Source: IMCC45349 sp047219225
GTDB taxonomy: Bacteria > Bacteroidota > Bacteroidia > Flavobacteriales > Flavobacteriaceae
Length of the DNA stretch: 64,000 nt
Direction: 5' to 3'
Assembly (NCBI RefSeq): GCF_047219225.1
Contig: NZ_CP178208.1
Coordinates: 558,001 to 622,000 of the forward strand
The translations under genes and the position numbers were made by a program. The notes beneath the pieces were generated by a model, which had not been told where the DNA came from, made no database searches, and was given only the letters and a program-made list of their open reading frames with translations. Of this stretch, positions 9,506 to 19,004 are shown one piece after another; position 1 is the stretch's first letter, and every line of letters begins with the position of its first letter.

Positions 9506-12500
9506 TTACTTATTCTTCTTTTCGTCTAACTTCTTAATTGTATCATGCATAATTGGAGTTGCAATAAATACAGAAGAGTATGTACCTACAACTACACCTA
9601 CTATTAAGGCAAATAATAAACCTCTTAATGAGTCAGCTCCAAAAGCAAACATTGCTAATAATACTACTAATGTAGTTAACGATGTATTTAACGTTCTACT
9701 TAGCGTACTATTTAATGCAGAATTTACTGTTCTATCAAAATCCCATCCAGTATGCTCATTCAAGAATTCTCTAATTCTATCAAACACTACCACTGTATCA
9801 TTTAACGAGTATCCAATTACAGTTAAGATTGCCGCAATAAATGCTTGGTCAATTTCCATACTAAATGGTAAGAACTTCCAAGTAATTGAGAAGATACCTA
9901 ATACAATTAATACATCATGGAATACAGCTGCTACTGCACCAAGAGAGAATTGCCACTTCTTAAATCTTAATAAGATATATAAGAATACTACTATTAAAGA
10001 CCCTAAAATCGCCCAGAAAGAAGATTGTTTAATATCATCTGCAATCGTTGGACTTACCTTACCAGAGTACATTTTTCCAACATTATTTTCAGCGTTTACA
10101 AATTGCACATATGTAATACCATCTGGTAAGAAAGGCTTTAATGATTCAAATAATTTGCTTTGTACCTCTTCATCAACTTCAGCAGAGTTTTCATCTACTT
10201 TATATTTAGTTGATATCTTTAACTGGTTTGGACTACCAATAGTTTTTACTTCAGCACTATTAAATACAGCATTAACAGCTCCTTTAACCTCTTCAGTATT
10301 CATGTCTTGTGCAAAACGAACAGTATAAGTTCTACCTCCAACAAAATCAATACCTTCATCTAATCCAGTTGTAAATAATGATGCTAAACCACCAAGAATA
10401 ATTACTCCAGAAATCACATAAGACATTTTACGCTTCTTTAAGAAGTCGATATTGATATTTCTGAATAATCCTTTTGTAATTCCAGTTGAGAAATCTAAAC
10501 TTCCATTTTTGTTTACATACCAATCAATTAATAATCTAGTAATAAAGATTGCAGTAAATAAAGACGTTAAAATACCTATTAATAATGTTGTTGCGAAACC
10601 TTTAATTGGACCTGTACCAAATACAAATAAGATTAATGCTGTTAAACCTGTTGTAATGTTTGCATCTAAAATAGATGATAATGCATTACTAAATCCATCT
10701 TTAATAGCTTCTTTTTGTCCTTTACCTTTATGCAATTCTTCACGAACACGCTCATAAATAAGTACGTTTGCATCTACCGCAATACCAATTGTTAATACAA
10801 TACCTGCAATTCCAGGAAGTGTTAATACAGCTCCTAACCCAGATAATACACCAAAAATTAATAAGATATTTAGCATTAATGCGATATCTGAAAAGATACC
10901 AGCTTTACCATAATAGAATATCATCCATACTAATACTAATAATAATGCTATAATGAAAGACTTCATTCCACTATCAATAGCTTCTTGACCTAAAGATGGT
11001 CCAACCTCATCCGCTTGAACAATATCAGCAGAAGCAGGTAATTTACCAGCTCTTAATACGTTTGCTAAATCCACAGCCTCATTTAATGTAAATGAACCTG
11101 AGATTGAAGAGTTACCTCCTGAAATAGCTCCAGTTGTAACACCTGGTGCAGAATACACAATATCATCTAAAACAATAGCAATTTGACCACCAGTATTAAA
11201 TGCTTTTCCAGTCATTTCTTCCCAGATTTTAGCACCTTTCCCATTCATTTGCATAGACACACTTGGCATACCATTTGGCTCATACGTTTGTCTTGCATCT
11301 GTAATAACAGCTCCACTTAATTGTGGCTTGTTTTCTCTATTTCCTTTTAAAGCGTATAACTCAACTAGTTCAATGCTTTGTACATCTTCATTTGTAGTTT
11401 GTTGTACTTGAGGAATTCCCCAAACAAACTTAACAAATCTTTGCTCTGGAGTTAATAAACCTCTTACTTCTGGTCTATTTAAATAATCTGTTACTAATTG
11501 CTTGTCTTTATTTTCAAACATTGCAATTACAGGTCCACCTGAATATCCTTGACCTCTAATTAAGTCAATTAAAGGGTTTACTGCATTAGCTACATCTGTA
11601 GAATCTGAAGCAGTATCTCCAATAATATCAGAGATATCATCTGTTTGAGTTTCTGTAGCATCACTCTTAACTTCTTCAGTTGCTCCAGTATCTACTACGC
11701 TTTTTAAAGCTTCGTTAGCTTGTACTATAAACGGTAAAAACTCTTCTCCCTTATAAGCATCCCAAAACTCTAACTGAGCAGTACTTTGTAAAAGTCCTTT
11801 AACACGTTCAATATCTTTAGCTCCAGGAAGTTCAACTAATATACGTCCAGAGTTTCCTAAACGTTGAATGTTTGGTTGTGTTACACCAAACTTATCAATA
11901 CGCTTACGTAATACTTCGAAAGCAGAAACGATTGATTCGTCAATTTTTGTTCTTAAAATTGGCTTAACTTGATCATCAGTCATGTTAAACGTAATCTCTT
12001 CGCTTAACGTTCTGTTAGCAAAAATATCTGGAGAAGCTAATTTTGTATCCCCTTTAATTGCATCAAACGCAACAAAGAAATCCTCTAAATATGTATTCTG
12101 ACTATCTTTTTGTAATTCTTCAGCATCGCTTAACGCTTTTCTGAATAATGGGTCTTTACTATCGTTAGCTAAACCTACTAATATATCTTTAACTGATATT
12201 TGTAAGATTACGTTAATACCTCCTTTAAGGTCAAGACCAAGGTTCATAGCCTTGTCTTTAACTTCTTTAAAAGTATAATCTGCTATAAGTATATCAAATA
12301 CTTTTTCGTTTGACAAAGAGTCTAAGTACCTTACTTCTTCAATAGCTCTTTTAGCGTCGTAATCTTTTTCAGTCTCAGCTATTTTACTAATAGCAATTTC
12401 TTTAGCATTATCTTCAATTTGATTTGCTTTGAAAGTAAACGATAACTGGTAAATACTTACCAAACCGAATAATAAAGCAAATAATTTTACTAATCCTTTA

Positions 12501-12508
12501 TTTTGCAT
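9506..12508 (-). CDS. secDF: Fused protein translocase subunit SecDF
   Basis: Proton-driven membrane complex that pulls translocating proteins out of SecYEG on the periplasmic side. The 1,000-residue chain carries SecD and SecF in one polypeptide, as usual in Bacteroidota. In order: N-terminal helix, large P1 periplasmic domain (about residues 70-500) ending IAIVLDDIVYSAPGV, six SecD helices with IAVDANVLIYERVREEL, then SecF starting near residue 680 with its own P4 domain and YSLNDTVVVFDRIRE. Both RND-type acidic residues are kept. The P1 domain has an acidic low-complexity insertion (DATETQTDDISDIIGDTASD) near residues 285-305. It has its own promoter and follows two small genes resembling its P1 region. 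Export through Sec feeds the T9SS cargo encoded elsewhere in the window. Confidence 0.98.
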   Translation of the reverse strand: MQNKGLVKLFALLFGLVSIYQLSFTFKANQIEDNAKEIAISKIAETEKDYDAKRAIEEVRYLDSLSNEKVFDILIADYTFKEVKDKAMNLGLDLKGGINVILQISVKDILVGLANDSKDPLFRKALSDAEELQKDSQNTYLEDFFVAFDAIKGDTKLASPDIFANRTLSEEITFNMTDDQVKPILRTKIDESIVSAFEVLRKRIDKFGVTQPNIQRLGNSGRILVELPGAKDIERVKGLLQSTAQLEFWDAYKGEEFLPFIVQANEALKSVVDTGATEEVKSDATETQTDDISDIIGDTASDSTDVANAVNPLIDLIRGQGYSGGPVIAMFENKDKQLVTDYLNRPEVRGLLTPEQRFVKFVWGIPQVQQTTNEDVQSIELVELYALKGNRENKPQLSGAVITDARQTYEPNGMPSVSMQMNGKGAKIWEEMTGKAFNTGGQIAIVLDDIVYSAPGVTTGAISGGNSSISGSFTLNEAVDLANVLRAGKLPASADIVQADEVGPSLGQEAIDSGMKSFIIALLLVLVWMIFYYGKAGIFSDIALMLNILLIFGVLSGLGAVLTLPGIAGIVLTIGIAVDANVLIYERVREELHKGKGQKEAIKDGFSNALSSILDANITTGLTALILFVFGTGPIKGFATTLLIGILTSLFTAIFITRLLIDWYVNKNGSLDFSTGITKGLFRNINIDFLKKRKMSYVISGVIILGGLASLFTTGLDEGIDFVGGRTYTVRFAQDMNTEEVKGAVNAVFNSAEVKTIGSPNQLKISTKYKVDENSAEVDEEVQSKLFESLKPFLPDGITYVQFVNAENNVGKMYSGKVSPTIADDIKQSSFWAILGSLIVVFLYILLRFKKWQFSLGAVAAVFHDVLIVLGIFSITWKFLPFSMEIDQAFIAAILTVIGYSLNDTVVVFDRIREFLNEHTGWDFDRTVNSALNSTLSRTLNTSLTTLVVLLAMFAFGADSLRGLLFALIVGVVVGTYSSVFIATPIMHDTIKKLDEKKNK

Positions 12509-12544
12509 TCTTCTGTTATTTTGTTGTCAAAAATTTTAAACGAG

Positions 12545-12574
12545 CAAATATAAAATTTACCGTATGATTGACAA
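12545..12574 (-). promoter_or_regulatory. Promoter of secDF
   Basis: Read on minus, TTG (12574-12572), a 19-bp spacer and TATATTTG (12552-12545) match the Bacteroidota consensus TTG-N17-23-TAnnTTTG perfectly. The leader to the secDF ATG would be about 30 nt. It shows that secDF can be transcribed independently of the two P1-like genes upstream. Confidence 0.75.
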
Positions 12575-12694
12575 TTATTTTTTCATGATTTAATATTGAT
12601 TTTACTACACAACATAACCATTGTGAGTATCCAAAAACAAAGCATATCAATACTACTTTGCTTTAAGTTTAAAATATTTTGGAAAGTGTTCTAG

Positions 12695-13315
12695 TTATGC
12701 TCTTCCTTTAATTTGAGGTCCAGCTCTAACTTCAGGAATTTTATATGAAATATTATCAATAGCTATGGCAATATTTCTATTAACCACAAAAGCTATTTCA
12801 TCAATTTGGCTTTTCTTTTTTACGCTAATACTATTTGAAGAGGCAAATACATTAGGGTTAGAAAAACGGTCATTTTCAGACTTATTATTTATTACATAAC
12901 CATCAAAACCTGATTCAAAATCAGTGCTACTTTTAATCTCGAAGACATCAAAATTATAAGCATTTGAAGATTCTTTTGAAGGTGATTTTCCTTGGCTATT
13001 ATTATATGAAGTATAACCAAGCTCTAAACTTTTTTGATTTGAAAGAACTTCTTTAACGCTTGCAACATCTATATCACTAAAATATGTGATTTTTAATTTG
13101 CCATTTCTTTCTTCTTGAACGTGAATATTATCTGCACCAATACTTTGTAACTGTGAAGTAATTACTGCTACTGCATTTTGAGCATCAAAAGAAGACATCT
13201 CATAATCAGAAAATTGCAGTACAATTTCTTGATTAGGTGCAGAGATTTGCTCCTGATTAACACCTAAAAAGGCTAGAATAATAATTAAAGTACTTATGTA
13301 CCATTTTACGTTCAT
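12695..13315 (-). CDS. Secreted protein resembling a reduced SecD P1 domain
   Basis: A 206-residue protein with one N-terminal hydrophobic segment (WYISTLIIILAFLGV), probably a signal peptide or anchor. By eye it lines up with two separate parts of the SecD P1 region encoded next door. AVITSQLQSIGADNIHVQEE through ASVKEVLSNQKSLELGY parallels SecDF VLRKRIDKFGVTQPNIQ through ERVKGLLQSTAQLEFW, and IAIAIDNISYKIPEVRAGP parallels IAIVLDDIVYSAPGVTTG. It has no SecD membrane helices and cannot move protons itself. It lies 186 bp upstream of secDF and 91 bp downstream of a second P1-like gene. A role as a periplasmic accessory or regulator of SecDF is inference. The divergence is high, so homology needs a profile search. 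Confidence 0.75.
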   Translation of the reverse strand: MNVKWYISTLIIILAFLGVNQEQISAPNQEIVLQFSDYEMSSFDAQNAVAVITSQLQSIGADNIHVQEERNGKLKITYFSDIDVASVKEVLSNQKSLELGYTSYNNSQGKSPSKESSNAYNFDVFEIKSSTDFESGFDGYVINNKSENDRFSNPNVFASSNSISVKKKSQIDEIAFVVNRNIAIAIDNISYKIPEVRAGPQIKGRA

Positions 13316-13406
13316 GCGCCAAATATAAAAAATAAAGACTGCTTTACTATAGTTTTAGACAAATATGTACTTTAATTCGATATATATCATTGAAATACAA
13401 AAATGA

Positions 13407-14312
13407 CTACTCGTTTTTACGCTCTAAAAACTTAACTAATTTCAGCTTAGGAATAATATCACCAGCACTTAAAACAGCTGCTAAATCTTGAGCTTCTTCA
13501 AGTGTATAGTTTCCTGAAATTTCAGACTTCCCTCCAGTTATTGGACCAGCAGAAACACCTGGAGCTGAATACACAATATCATTTACAGTTATAGCAATTT
13601 GCGTATTATTTATATAAGCTTCATTTGTCATATGTTCCCATTTCTTTCCTCCTTCTTCACTCATTTCAATACTAATGGTTGGTTTATCTATATAATTATA
13701 GGTTTGAAATGCTTTTGTAATATCACTTCCAGTAACTAATGCTTTATCTTCTTCATTAGATTTAACTGCGTAAAAACCAACAACCTCAATATCATTTGGC
13801 TGTCCTTTTAGAAACTTCAAATACTTAAACTCATTATCAAAAAACGATTTAAAAGCCTCTTTATTTAAGTTTTCTAGCACTACACCTAAATTCTCAGAAC
13901 TACAATAAAATATTGTTGGATCATAAGGAACATTAGGAAATGCAACCAATTCTTGTAATGCTCCTTGATTTAAAGAATTATCATACCTAAGTAAACTTTC
14001 TAATACGTCCTTAGATTTATAACACTCCCAAAACTCCAATTTCCCTCTATTAGTTATAAGGTTGTCAATTCTATCCTTATATATAGTATCTGCTTTTATG
14101 GTTAGTAAAATATCTTTACTCTTACTGCTATCAAATTTAAAGTTAAGACCATAATTACTTAGTCTTTTTGACAACACCTCAATAACCTTTTCTTTTTGTG
14201 ATGTTTCATCTAAATTTTCAAATTCATAAATGAGTTGATATTCATTCTCTTCTTGAAACATTGAACATGATAATAAAACTGAAAAAATTATAACTGAAAA
14301 AATTGTCTTCAT
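13407..14312 (-). CDS. Lipoprotein with a stand-alone SecD P1 (head and base) domain
   Basis: A 301-residue lipoprotein with lipobox SVLLSC (Cys16). The mature part is collinear with the periplasmic P1 domain of SecDF. VIEVLSKRLSNYGLN matches the VLRKRIDKFGVT segment, NRGKLEFWECY matches TAQLEFWDAY, and SIEMSEEGGKKWEHMTNEAY matches SMQMNGKGAKIWEEMTGKAF. IAITVNDIVYSAPGVSAGPI then matches IAIVLDDIVYSAPGVTTGAI, followed by the TLEEAQDLAAVLSAG segment. The six SecD transmembrane helices are absent, so it is a lipid-anchored copy of the substrate-handling domain. It probably arose by duplication of secD. It overlaps the mdh terminator region and lies upstream of the second P1-like gene. Confidence 0.88.
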   Translation of the reverse strand: MKTIFSVIIFSVLLSCSMFQEENEYQLIYEFENLDETSQKEKVIEVLSKRLSNYGLNFKFDSSKSKDILLTIKADTIYKDRIDNLITNRGKLEFWECYKSKDVLESLLRYDNSLNQGALQELVAFPNVPYDPTIFYCSSENLGVVLENLNKEAFKSFFDNEFKYLKFLKGQPNDIEVVGFYAVKSNEEDKALVTGSDITKAFQTYNYIDKPTISIEMSEEGGKKWEHMTNEAYINNTQIAITVNDIVYSAPGVSAGPITGGKSEISGNYTLEEAQDLAAVLSAGDIIPKLKLVKFLERKNE

Positions 14313-14323
14313 AAAATATTGAA

Positions 14324-14353
14324 TAAAAAAAGGCTACCATTAAATGATAGCCT
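14324..14353 (-). terminator. Intrinsic terminator of mdh
   Basis: The inverted repeat AGGCTACCATT (14331-14341) with AATGATAGCCT (14343-14353) has one mismatch, and an A-run at 14324-14330 gives the minus-strand U-tract. It lies 25 bp beyond the mdh stop. Confidence 0.75.
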
Positions 14354-14377
14354 AAATATATTTAAAATAATTGCTTA

Positions 14378-15304
14378 TTATAGTTCTAATAAACCATTTG
14401 TTTTCTTAACTCCTTCAGCACTCTTAGCTAAATGCGCTTTTTCAGCATCACTTAAATCGATTTCAACAATTTTCTCGATACCATTACGACCTAAAATTAC
14501 TGGTACACCAATACATAAATCGTTTAATCCATATTCACCATCTAATAATGTAGAACAAGGGAACATTTTTTGTTGATCACAAGCAATAGCTTGCACTAAA
14601 CCGCTTACTGCAGCTCCTGGTGCATACCACGCAGAAGTACCTAATAATTTAGTTAAAGTTGCTCCTCCTACTTTAGTATCTTCTTTTACTTGCTCTAAAC
14701 GTTCTTCTGAAATGAATTCAGATACTTTAATACTATTTCTTGTTGCATGAGATGTTAATGGCACCATACCAACATCACTATGACCTCCAATTACCATTCC
14801 ATCTACATCGCTAATAGGAGCTTCTAAAGCCTCAGCTAATCTATACTTGAAACGTGCAGAATCTAATGCTCCACCCATTCCTATAATTCTATTTTTTGGT
14901 AAACCAGTAGCTTTATGAGCTAAATACGTCATAGTATCCATTGGGTTACTAACTACAATTAAAATTGTATTTGGAGAATGCTCAATTAAGCTTGTAGCAA
15001 CAGTTTTTACAATTCCTGCATTGATACCAATTAATTCTTCACGAGTCATTCCTGGTTTACGAGGAATTCCAGAAGTAATTACACAAATATCACTATTTGC
15101 AGTTTTAGAATAATCGTTTGTTGATCCTGTTATTTTTGTATCAAATCCATTTAAAGAAGCACATTGCATTAAGTCCATTGCCTTTCCTTCTGCATAACCC
15201 TCTTTAATGTCTAATAAAACGACTTCTGAAGCAAAATCTTTAATTGCGATATACTCAGCACAACTTGCACCTACAGCTCCTGCTCCTACTACTGTTACTT
15301 TCAT
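14378..15304 (-). CDS. mdh: Malate dehydrogenase (LDH-like type)
   Basis: NAD-dependent interconversion of malate and oxaloacetate in the citric acid cycle. The 308 residues are typical of the LDH-like MDH family. The N-terminal dinucleotide-binding motif is GAGAVGASCAEYIA, followed by the mobile-loop segment SGIPRKPGMTREEL with substrate-binding arginines, VSNPMDTMTYLA, and the catalytic His in GGHSDVGMVPL. The protein is complete. It has a terminator on each side (14324-14353 and 15361-15400), so it is a single-gene transcription unit. Downstream are the SecD P1-like genes on the same strand. Confidence 0.98.
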   Translation of the reverse strand: MKVTVVGAGAVGASCAEYIAIKDFASEVVLLDIKEGYAEGKAMDLMQCASLNGFDTKITGSTNDYSKTANSDICVITSGIPRKPGMTREELIGINAGIVKTVATSLIEHSPNTILIVVSNPMDTMTYLAHKATGLPKNRIIGMGGALDSARFKYRLAEALEAPISDVDGMVIGGHSDVGMVPLTSHATRNSIKVSEFISEERLEQVKEDTKVGGATLTKLLGTSAWYAPGAAVSGLVQAIACDQQKMFPCSTLLDGEYGLNDLCIGVPVILGRNGIEKIVEIDLSDAEKAHLAKSAEGVKKTNGLLEL

Positions 15305-15360
15305 TTTTTTATTTTTTAATTATTAGTATGTTGTTAAACTTCAATTCCTTATTCATTGAA

Positions 15361-15400
15361 AATAAGAAAGCGCAAAGATAATACTTTGCGCTTTCTTATT
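15361..15400 (-). terminator. Strong intrinsic terminator of the DUF6588 gene
   Basis: A perfect 17-bp inverted repeat (15361-15377 with 15384-15400) around a 6-nt loop ATAATA. It lies between the end of the DUF6588 gene and the start of mdh, both on minus, so it separates the two units. Confidence 0.85.
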
Positions 15401-15439
15401 TAAATGATTTTTATCATTAATTTTCGAATTACTTTACCT

Positions 15440-16486
15440 CTATCTAAAGCTAAAAGCAATTCCTGCTGATGCTGTATTATACTCTTGAATTGTATAATCA
15501 GCAAATATTTTAAAAAATCCAATGTTCAAGCGTGCTCCTAGCGTGCCTCTTATACCATTTGCATCAAAATCCAAATTCATTGGATTACTAATTGTTTCGC
15601 TAACTGTACCAATAACGTTCCCATTATTATCTTCTACATCATATGTTAAGTTGTAATCTCCTTTCATTTTAAATGACGAACTTCCATTATTATATCCAAC
15701 TCCACCATAAAGTGTTACTATTTTAAAATCTAATGATGCTAAAGCTTGAACTGTCCAAGTATTTAATTTAAACTCACCTTGACCGTTAGTTACCACTACA
15801 TCATCCGAAATACTATCATCATCAATACTATAAGTAACATCCATTTTAGTAAAAGCCGCTAATATAGATACATTTAGAGGCAGCTTATCTAAAGGTCCAA
15901 AATATTGCATTAAATCGTGCTGAAGACCAACACCAATTAAACTAGCTTCCACATCGTCATCAAAACTTACTTTTGGAACTAATCTTAATTTCACATCTGT
16001 TTTAAACGGAATTCCTACTCCAACTTGAACCATTGGTGCTCCAATAGCATTTGCAGGTAAATCGTCTGTAATACCTCCAGGCATTTCAAAACTACCTACA
16101 TTAAAAGTATTATTTCCGTTTGGAATAGACACATCAACCAAGGTTTCTGAATCGTTATCACTCATTATTGTTGGCAATGATGTTTCTCCATTTGGCAATG
16201 ATAAATACTGATATTCACTTGCAATAAAATCAAACATTTCATCCTTACTAGGAACAAAAGAAGCATTAGCACTAATAGTGATATCGAATCCAAACTTTTT
16301 ATGAGTCTTAGCTGTTGTGTACCAACCATTATTCATACTATACATTAATCCATTCATTGCTGGACGCATATAATTCTCGGCTAATAAGCTAGCATCATCA
16401 GCAGCTAATAATAAGCTTTCTAATTCTTGTGCTTTAGAAAATTGAGTTGTAAAAACTAAAGCAATAATTAATAATAACTTTTTCAT
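15440..16486 (-). CDS. DUF6588 family outer-membrane-type protein
   Basis: A 348-residue protein with a signal peptide (MKKLLLIIALVFTTQFSKAQ). The family-like N-terminal region ENYMRPAMNGLMYSMNNGWYTTAKTHK is followed by alternating beta-rich segments (VDVSIPNGNNTF, VKLRLVPKVSFDD, LTTWTVQALASLDFKIVTL-type stretches) and a terminal aromatic residue in GIAFSFR. This pattern fits an outer-membrane beta-barrel. The DUF6588 assignment is from memory of the family and its function is unknown. A -7-like TATTTTTG lies upstream on minus at 16514-16507, without a well-placed TTG. It forms a single-gene unit ending at the 15361-15400 terminator. Confidence 0.82.
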   Translation of the reverse strand: MKKLLLIIALVFTTQFSKAQELESLLLAADDASLLAENYMRPAMNGLMYSMNNGWYTTAKTHKKFGFDITISANASFVPSKDEMFDFIASEYQYLSLPNGETSLPTIMSDNDSETLVDVSIPNGNNTFNVGSFEMPGGITDDLPANAIGAPMVQVGVGIPFKTDVKLRLVPKVSFDDDVEASLIGVGLQHDLMQYFGPLDKLPLNVSILAAFTKMDVTYSIDDDSISDDVVVTNGQGEFKLNTWTVQALASLDFKIVTLYGGVGYNNGSSSFKMKGDYNLTYDVEDNNGNVIGTVSETISNPMNLDFDANGIRGTLGARLNIGFFKIFADYTIQEYNTASAGIAFSFR

Positions 16487-16590
16487 ACTATATCGATTTG
16501 GTTAATCAAAAATAAAAAAATTATATCAAAAACTGCGTTTTATCGTTAAAAAATAACTTTTCATCGATTTTTATTTAATTTTCACAAATA

Positions 16591-16620
16591 AAAAAAGCAC
16601 TCAAAATGAGTGCTTTTTTT
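16591..16620. terminator. Intrinsic terminator after gyrB
   Basis: The hairpin AAAAAAGCACTCA (16591-16603) with TGAGTGCTTTTTT (16608-16620) around AAAA has A- and T-runs on both sides. It lies 18 bp beyond the gyrB stop, before the DUF6588 gene, so it ends gyrB transcription. Confidence 0.88.
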
Positions 16621-16637
16621 ATATAGTTAGTTATAGT

Positions 16638-18575
16638 CTATGCATCAATATTAGCATAAATAGCATTCTTCTCGATAAACTCTCTACGAGGTGGTACATC
16701 GTCTCCCATTAACATAGAGAAAATACGATCAGCCTCTCCTCCGTTATCAATTTGAACTTGACGTAAAGTTCTAAACTCAGGATTCATTGTTGTGTCCCAT
16801 AATTGCGTAGCATTCATCTCTCCAAGACCCTTATAACGCTGTATGCTTACACTACCTCCAAAAGACTCAGCTATTTGATCACGTTCATCATCATTCCAAG
16901 CGTATTGCTTTTTCTGACCTTTTTTGACTAAATACAATGGTGGTGTTGCTATGTATACATGACCACTTTCTATTAATTCTTTCATATATCTAAAGAAGAA
17001 CGTTAGAATTAATGTTGCAATGTGAGAACCATCAATATCGGCATCACACATAATTACAATTTTGTGGTAACGTAATTTAGATAAGTTAAGTGCCTTACTA
17101 TCTTCTTCTGTTCCAATAGTAACTCCCAATGCAGTAAAAATATTTCTAATTTCTTCGTTTTCAAATACTTTATGCTGCATTGCTTTTTCAACATTAAGAA
17201 TCTTACCTCTTAATGGCAAGATAGCTTGAAACGCCCTATCACGACCTTGCTTTGCAGTTCCTCCTGCCGAATCTCCCTCTACAAGAAACACTTCACATAA
17301 AGAAGGATCTTGCTCTGAACAATCACTTAATTTTCCAGGTAAACCTCCAATGCTCATGACAGTTTTACGCTGCACCATTTCACGTGCCTTTTGCGCTGCG
17401 TGTCTAGCTTGAGCTGCTAAAATTACTTTTTGAACAATGGTTTTTGCATCTTCTGGATGCTCCTCTAAATAATCCGATAACATTTCTGACACTGCTTGAC
17501 TCACAGATGCCGAAACTTCTCTGTTACCTAATTTTGTTTTTGTTTGCCCTTCAAATTGAGGCTCTGCAACTTTAACAGATACAATTGCTGTTAATCCTTC
17601 GCGGAAATCATCACCAGAAATATCAAACTTCAACTTATCTAACATTCCAGAACCATCAGCATACTTTTTTAATGTATGTGTTAATCCTCTTCTAAATCCA
17701 GATAAGTGTGTTCCACCTTCATGCGTGTTAATATTGTTTACATAAGAATGTAAATTTTCAGCATAAGATGTATTATATACCATTGCTACCTCAACAGGCA
17801 CTCCGTTCTTTTCACCTTCAAACGAAATAACGTCTTTCATTAATGGTTCACGGTTTCCATCAAGGAATTTCACAAACTCTGGTAATCCATTTTCAGAATG
17901 GAAAGTTTCACCTTCAAAACTACCATCTTCTTTTTTATGGCGCTTATCAACTAAATGAACTGTAATTCCTTTATTTAAGTAAGCAAGTTCACGCATACGA
18001 CTTGCTAAAGTATCGTAATTATACTCTAAAGTTTGTTGGAAAATTTGTGGATCCGGCTTAAATGTTACAATAGTTCCAGTTCTATCAGATTCTCCAGTAA
18101 CTTTTACAGGATATAGTGTTTTTCCTCTTTCATATTCTTGCTCCCAAATTTTGCCATCTCTATGTACAGTAGCCTTTAAATGCTCTGATAATGCATTTAC
18201 ACAACTTACACCAACACCATGAAGACCACCTGATACTTTATATGAGTCTTTATCAAATTTACCTCCAGCACCAATTTTAGTCATTACTACCTCTAAAGCA
18301 GAAACACCTTCTTTTTTATGAAGTCCAACAGGAATACCGCGACCATCATCCTCTGTAGTAATAGAGTTATCCTCATTAATAGTTACAGTAATATTATCGC
18401 AATGACCAGCTAAGGCCTCATCAATCGAGTTATCTACAACTTCATACACTAAATGGTGTAAACCACGAACACCTACATCACCAATATACATCGAAGGACG
18501 CATACGTACGTGCTCCATACCTTCCAGCGCCTGAATACTATCGGCTGAATACTGATTTTTATTTTCTTCACTCAT
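16638..18575 (-). CDS. gyrB: DNA gyrase subunit B
   Basis: ATPase subunit of DNA gyrase, which introduces negative supercoils with GyrA. The GHKL ATPase motifs are VVDNSIDEALAGHCD, DDGRGIPVGLH and GLHGVGVSCVNAL. The TOPRIM motifs are EGDSAGGTAKQGRDR and DADIDGSHI, and the C-terminal RYKGLGEMNATQLWDTTMNP segment closes it. I place the start at 18575 (MSEENKNQYSADSIQALEGM, 645 residues). The frame extends 20 codons further to an ATG at 18635, but that extension is hydrophobic and unlike GyrB, and 18575 leaves a normal leader after the -7 element at 18655-18648. Confidence 0.98.
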   Translation of the reverse strand: MSEENKNQYSADSIQALEGMEHVRMRPSMYIGDVGVRGLHHLVYEVVDNSIDEALAGHCDNITVTINEDNSITTEDDGRGIPVGLHKKEGVSALEVVMTKIGAGGKFDKDSYKVSGGLHGVGVSCVNALSEHLKATVHRDGKIWEQEYERGKTLYPVKVTGESDRTGTIVTFKPDPQIFQQTLEYNYDTLASRMRELAYLNKGITVHLVDKRHKKEDGSFEGETFHSENGLPEFVKFLDGNREPLMKDVISFEGEKNGVPVEVAMVYNTSYAENLHSYVNNINTHEGGTHLSGFRRGLTHTLKKYADGSGMLDKLKFDISGDDFREGLTAIVSVKVAEPQFEGQTKTKLGNREVSASVSQAVSEMLSDYLEEHPEDAKTIVQKVILAAQARHAAQKAREMVQRKTVMSIGGLPGKLSDCSEQDPSLCEVFLVEGDSAGGTAKQGRDRAFQAILPLRGKILNVEKAMQHKVFENEEIRNIFTALGVTIGTEEDSKALNLSKLRYHKIVIMCDADIDGSHIATLILTFFFRYMKELIESGHVYIATPPLYLVKKGQKKQYAWNDDERDQIAESFGGSVSIQRYKGLGEMNATQLWDTTMNPEFRTLRQVQIDNGGEADRIFSMLMGDDVPPRREFIEKNAIYANIDA

Positions 18576-18647
18576 AAAATTTATATCTTTTATATTTGAT
18601 TTAAAGTCATAAAAAAATGACGCTAAAAGCATCATTTACATTACTTA

Positions 18648-18655
18648 CAAAGATA
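18648..18655 (-). promoter_or_regulatory. Probable -7 element of the gyrB promoter
   Basis: On minus this reads TATCTTTG, an exact TAnnTTTG match, placing transcription start near 18641 and giving a leader of about 66 nt to the 18575 start. I found no exact TTG at the expected -33 position. Confidence 0.5.
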
Positions 18656-19004
18656 CAGCTTTTATTAGTCATTTTTAAGCCTCTTAAGAGATTTATCACT
18701 TACTTATCAACATTTGTCAATTTTAAGCAAAACGCCTTAAAATAGCTAAAAACAAGCTTAAATAGGATTTAAGTTAAATTTTCAAACTCTCACATATTCA
18801 ACTTTAAAGAAAAGCTCGCATATAAGCTTAAAACACTTTTTGACTTTTATAAAAATTGTTCAAAAGAATCAATTTGTAGATGAACTTATATTTCATAGAA
18901 ATAAAAATCAATAACCACACACAAAGCAACACAAAATACACAATATCAGTAAATTACTGAGATTAAACAAAATTTATCATTATCTTTAGATACATACCAA
19001 CCAA
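18656..19004. other. Divergent intergenic region between gyrB and the AraC-type regulator
   Basis: About 350 bp of AT-rich sequence without a credible gene. It holds a perfect palindrome CTCTTAAGAG (18681-18690), four copies of the TTAAGC hexamer in either orientation (18675, 18723, 18756, 18826), and a 7-bp inverted repeat TCAGTAA-A-TTACTGA at 18946-18960. There is also a TATCTTTA at 18981-18988 that may be the -7 of the regulator gene. The inverted repeat is a plausible operator, but nothing proves it. Confidence 0.45.

Noticed and set aside
18576..18635. N-terminal extension of gyrB to the ATG at 18635
   Set aside because: The 20 extra residues are hydrophobic and unlike GyrB, and MSEENKNQYSADSIQ is the normal start.
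18675..18831. Four TTAAGC/GCTTAA hexamers between gyrB and the AraC gene
   Set aside because: A six-base AT-rich motif is expected often in such DNA, and spacing is irregular.
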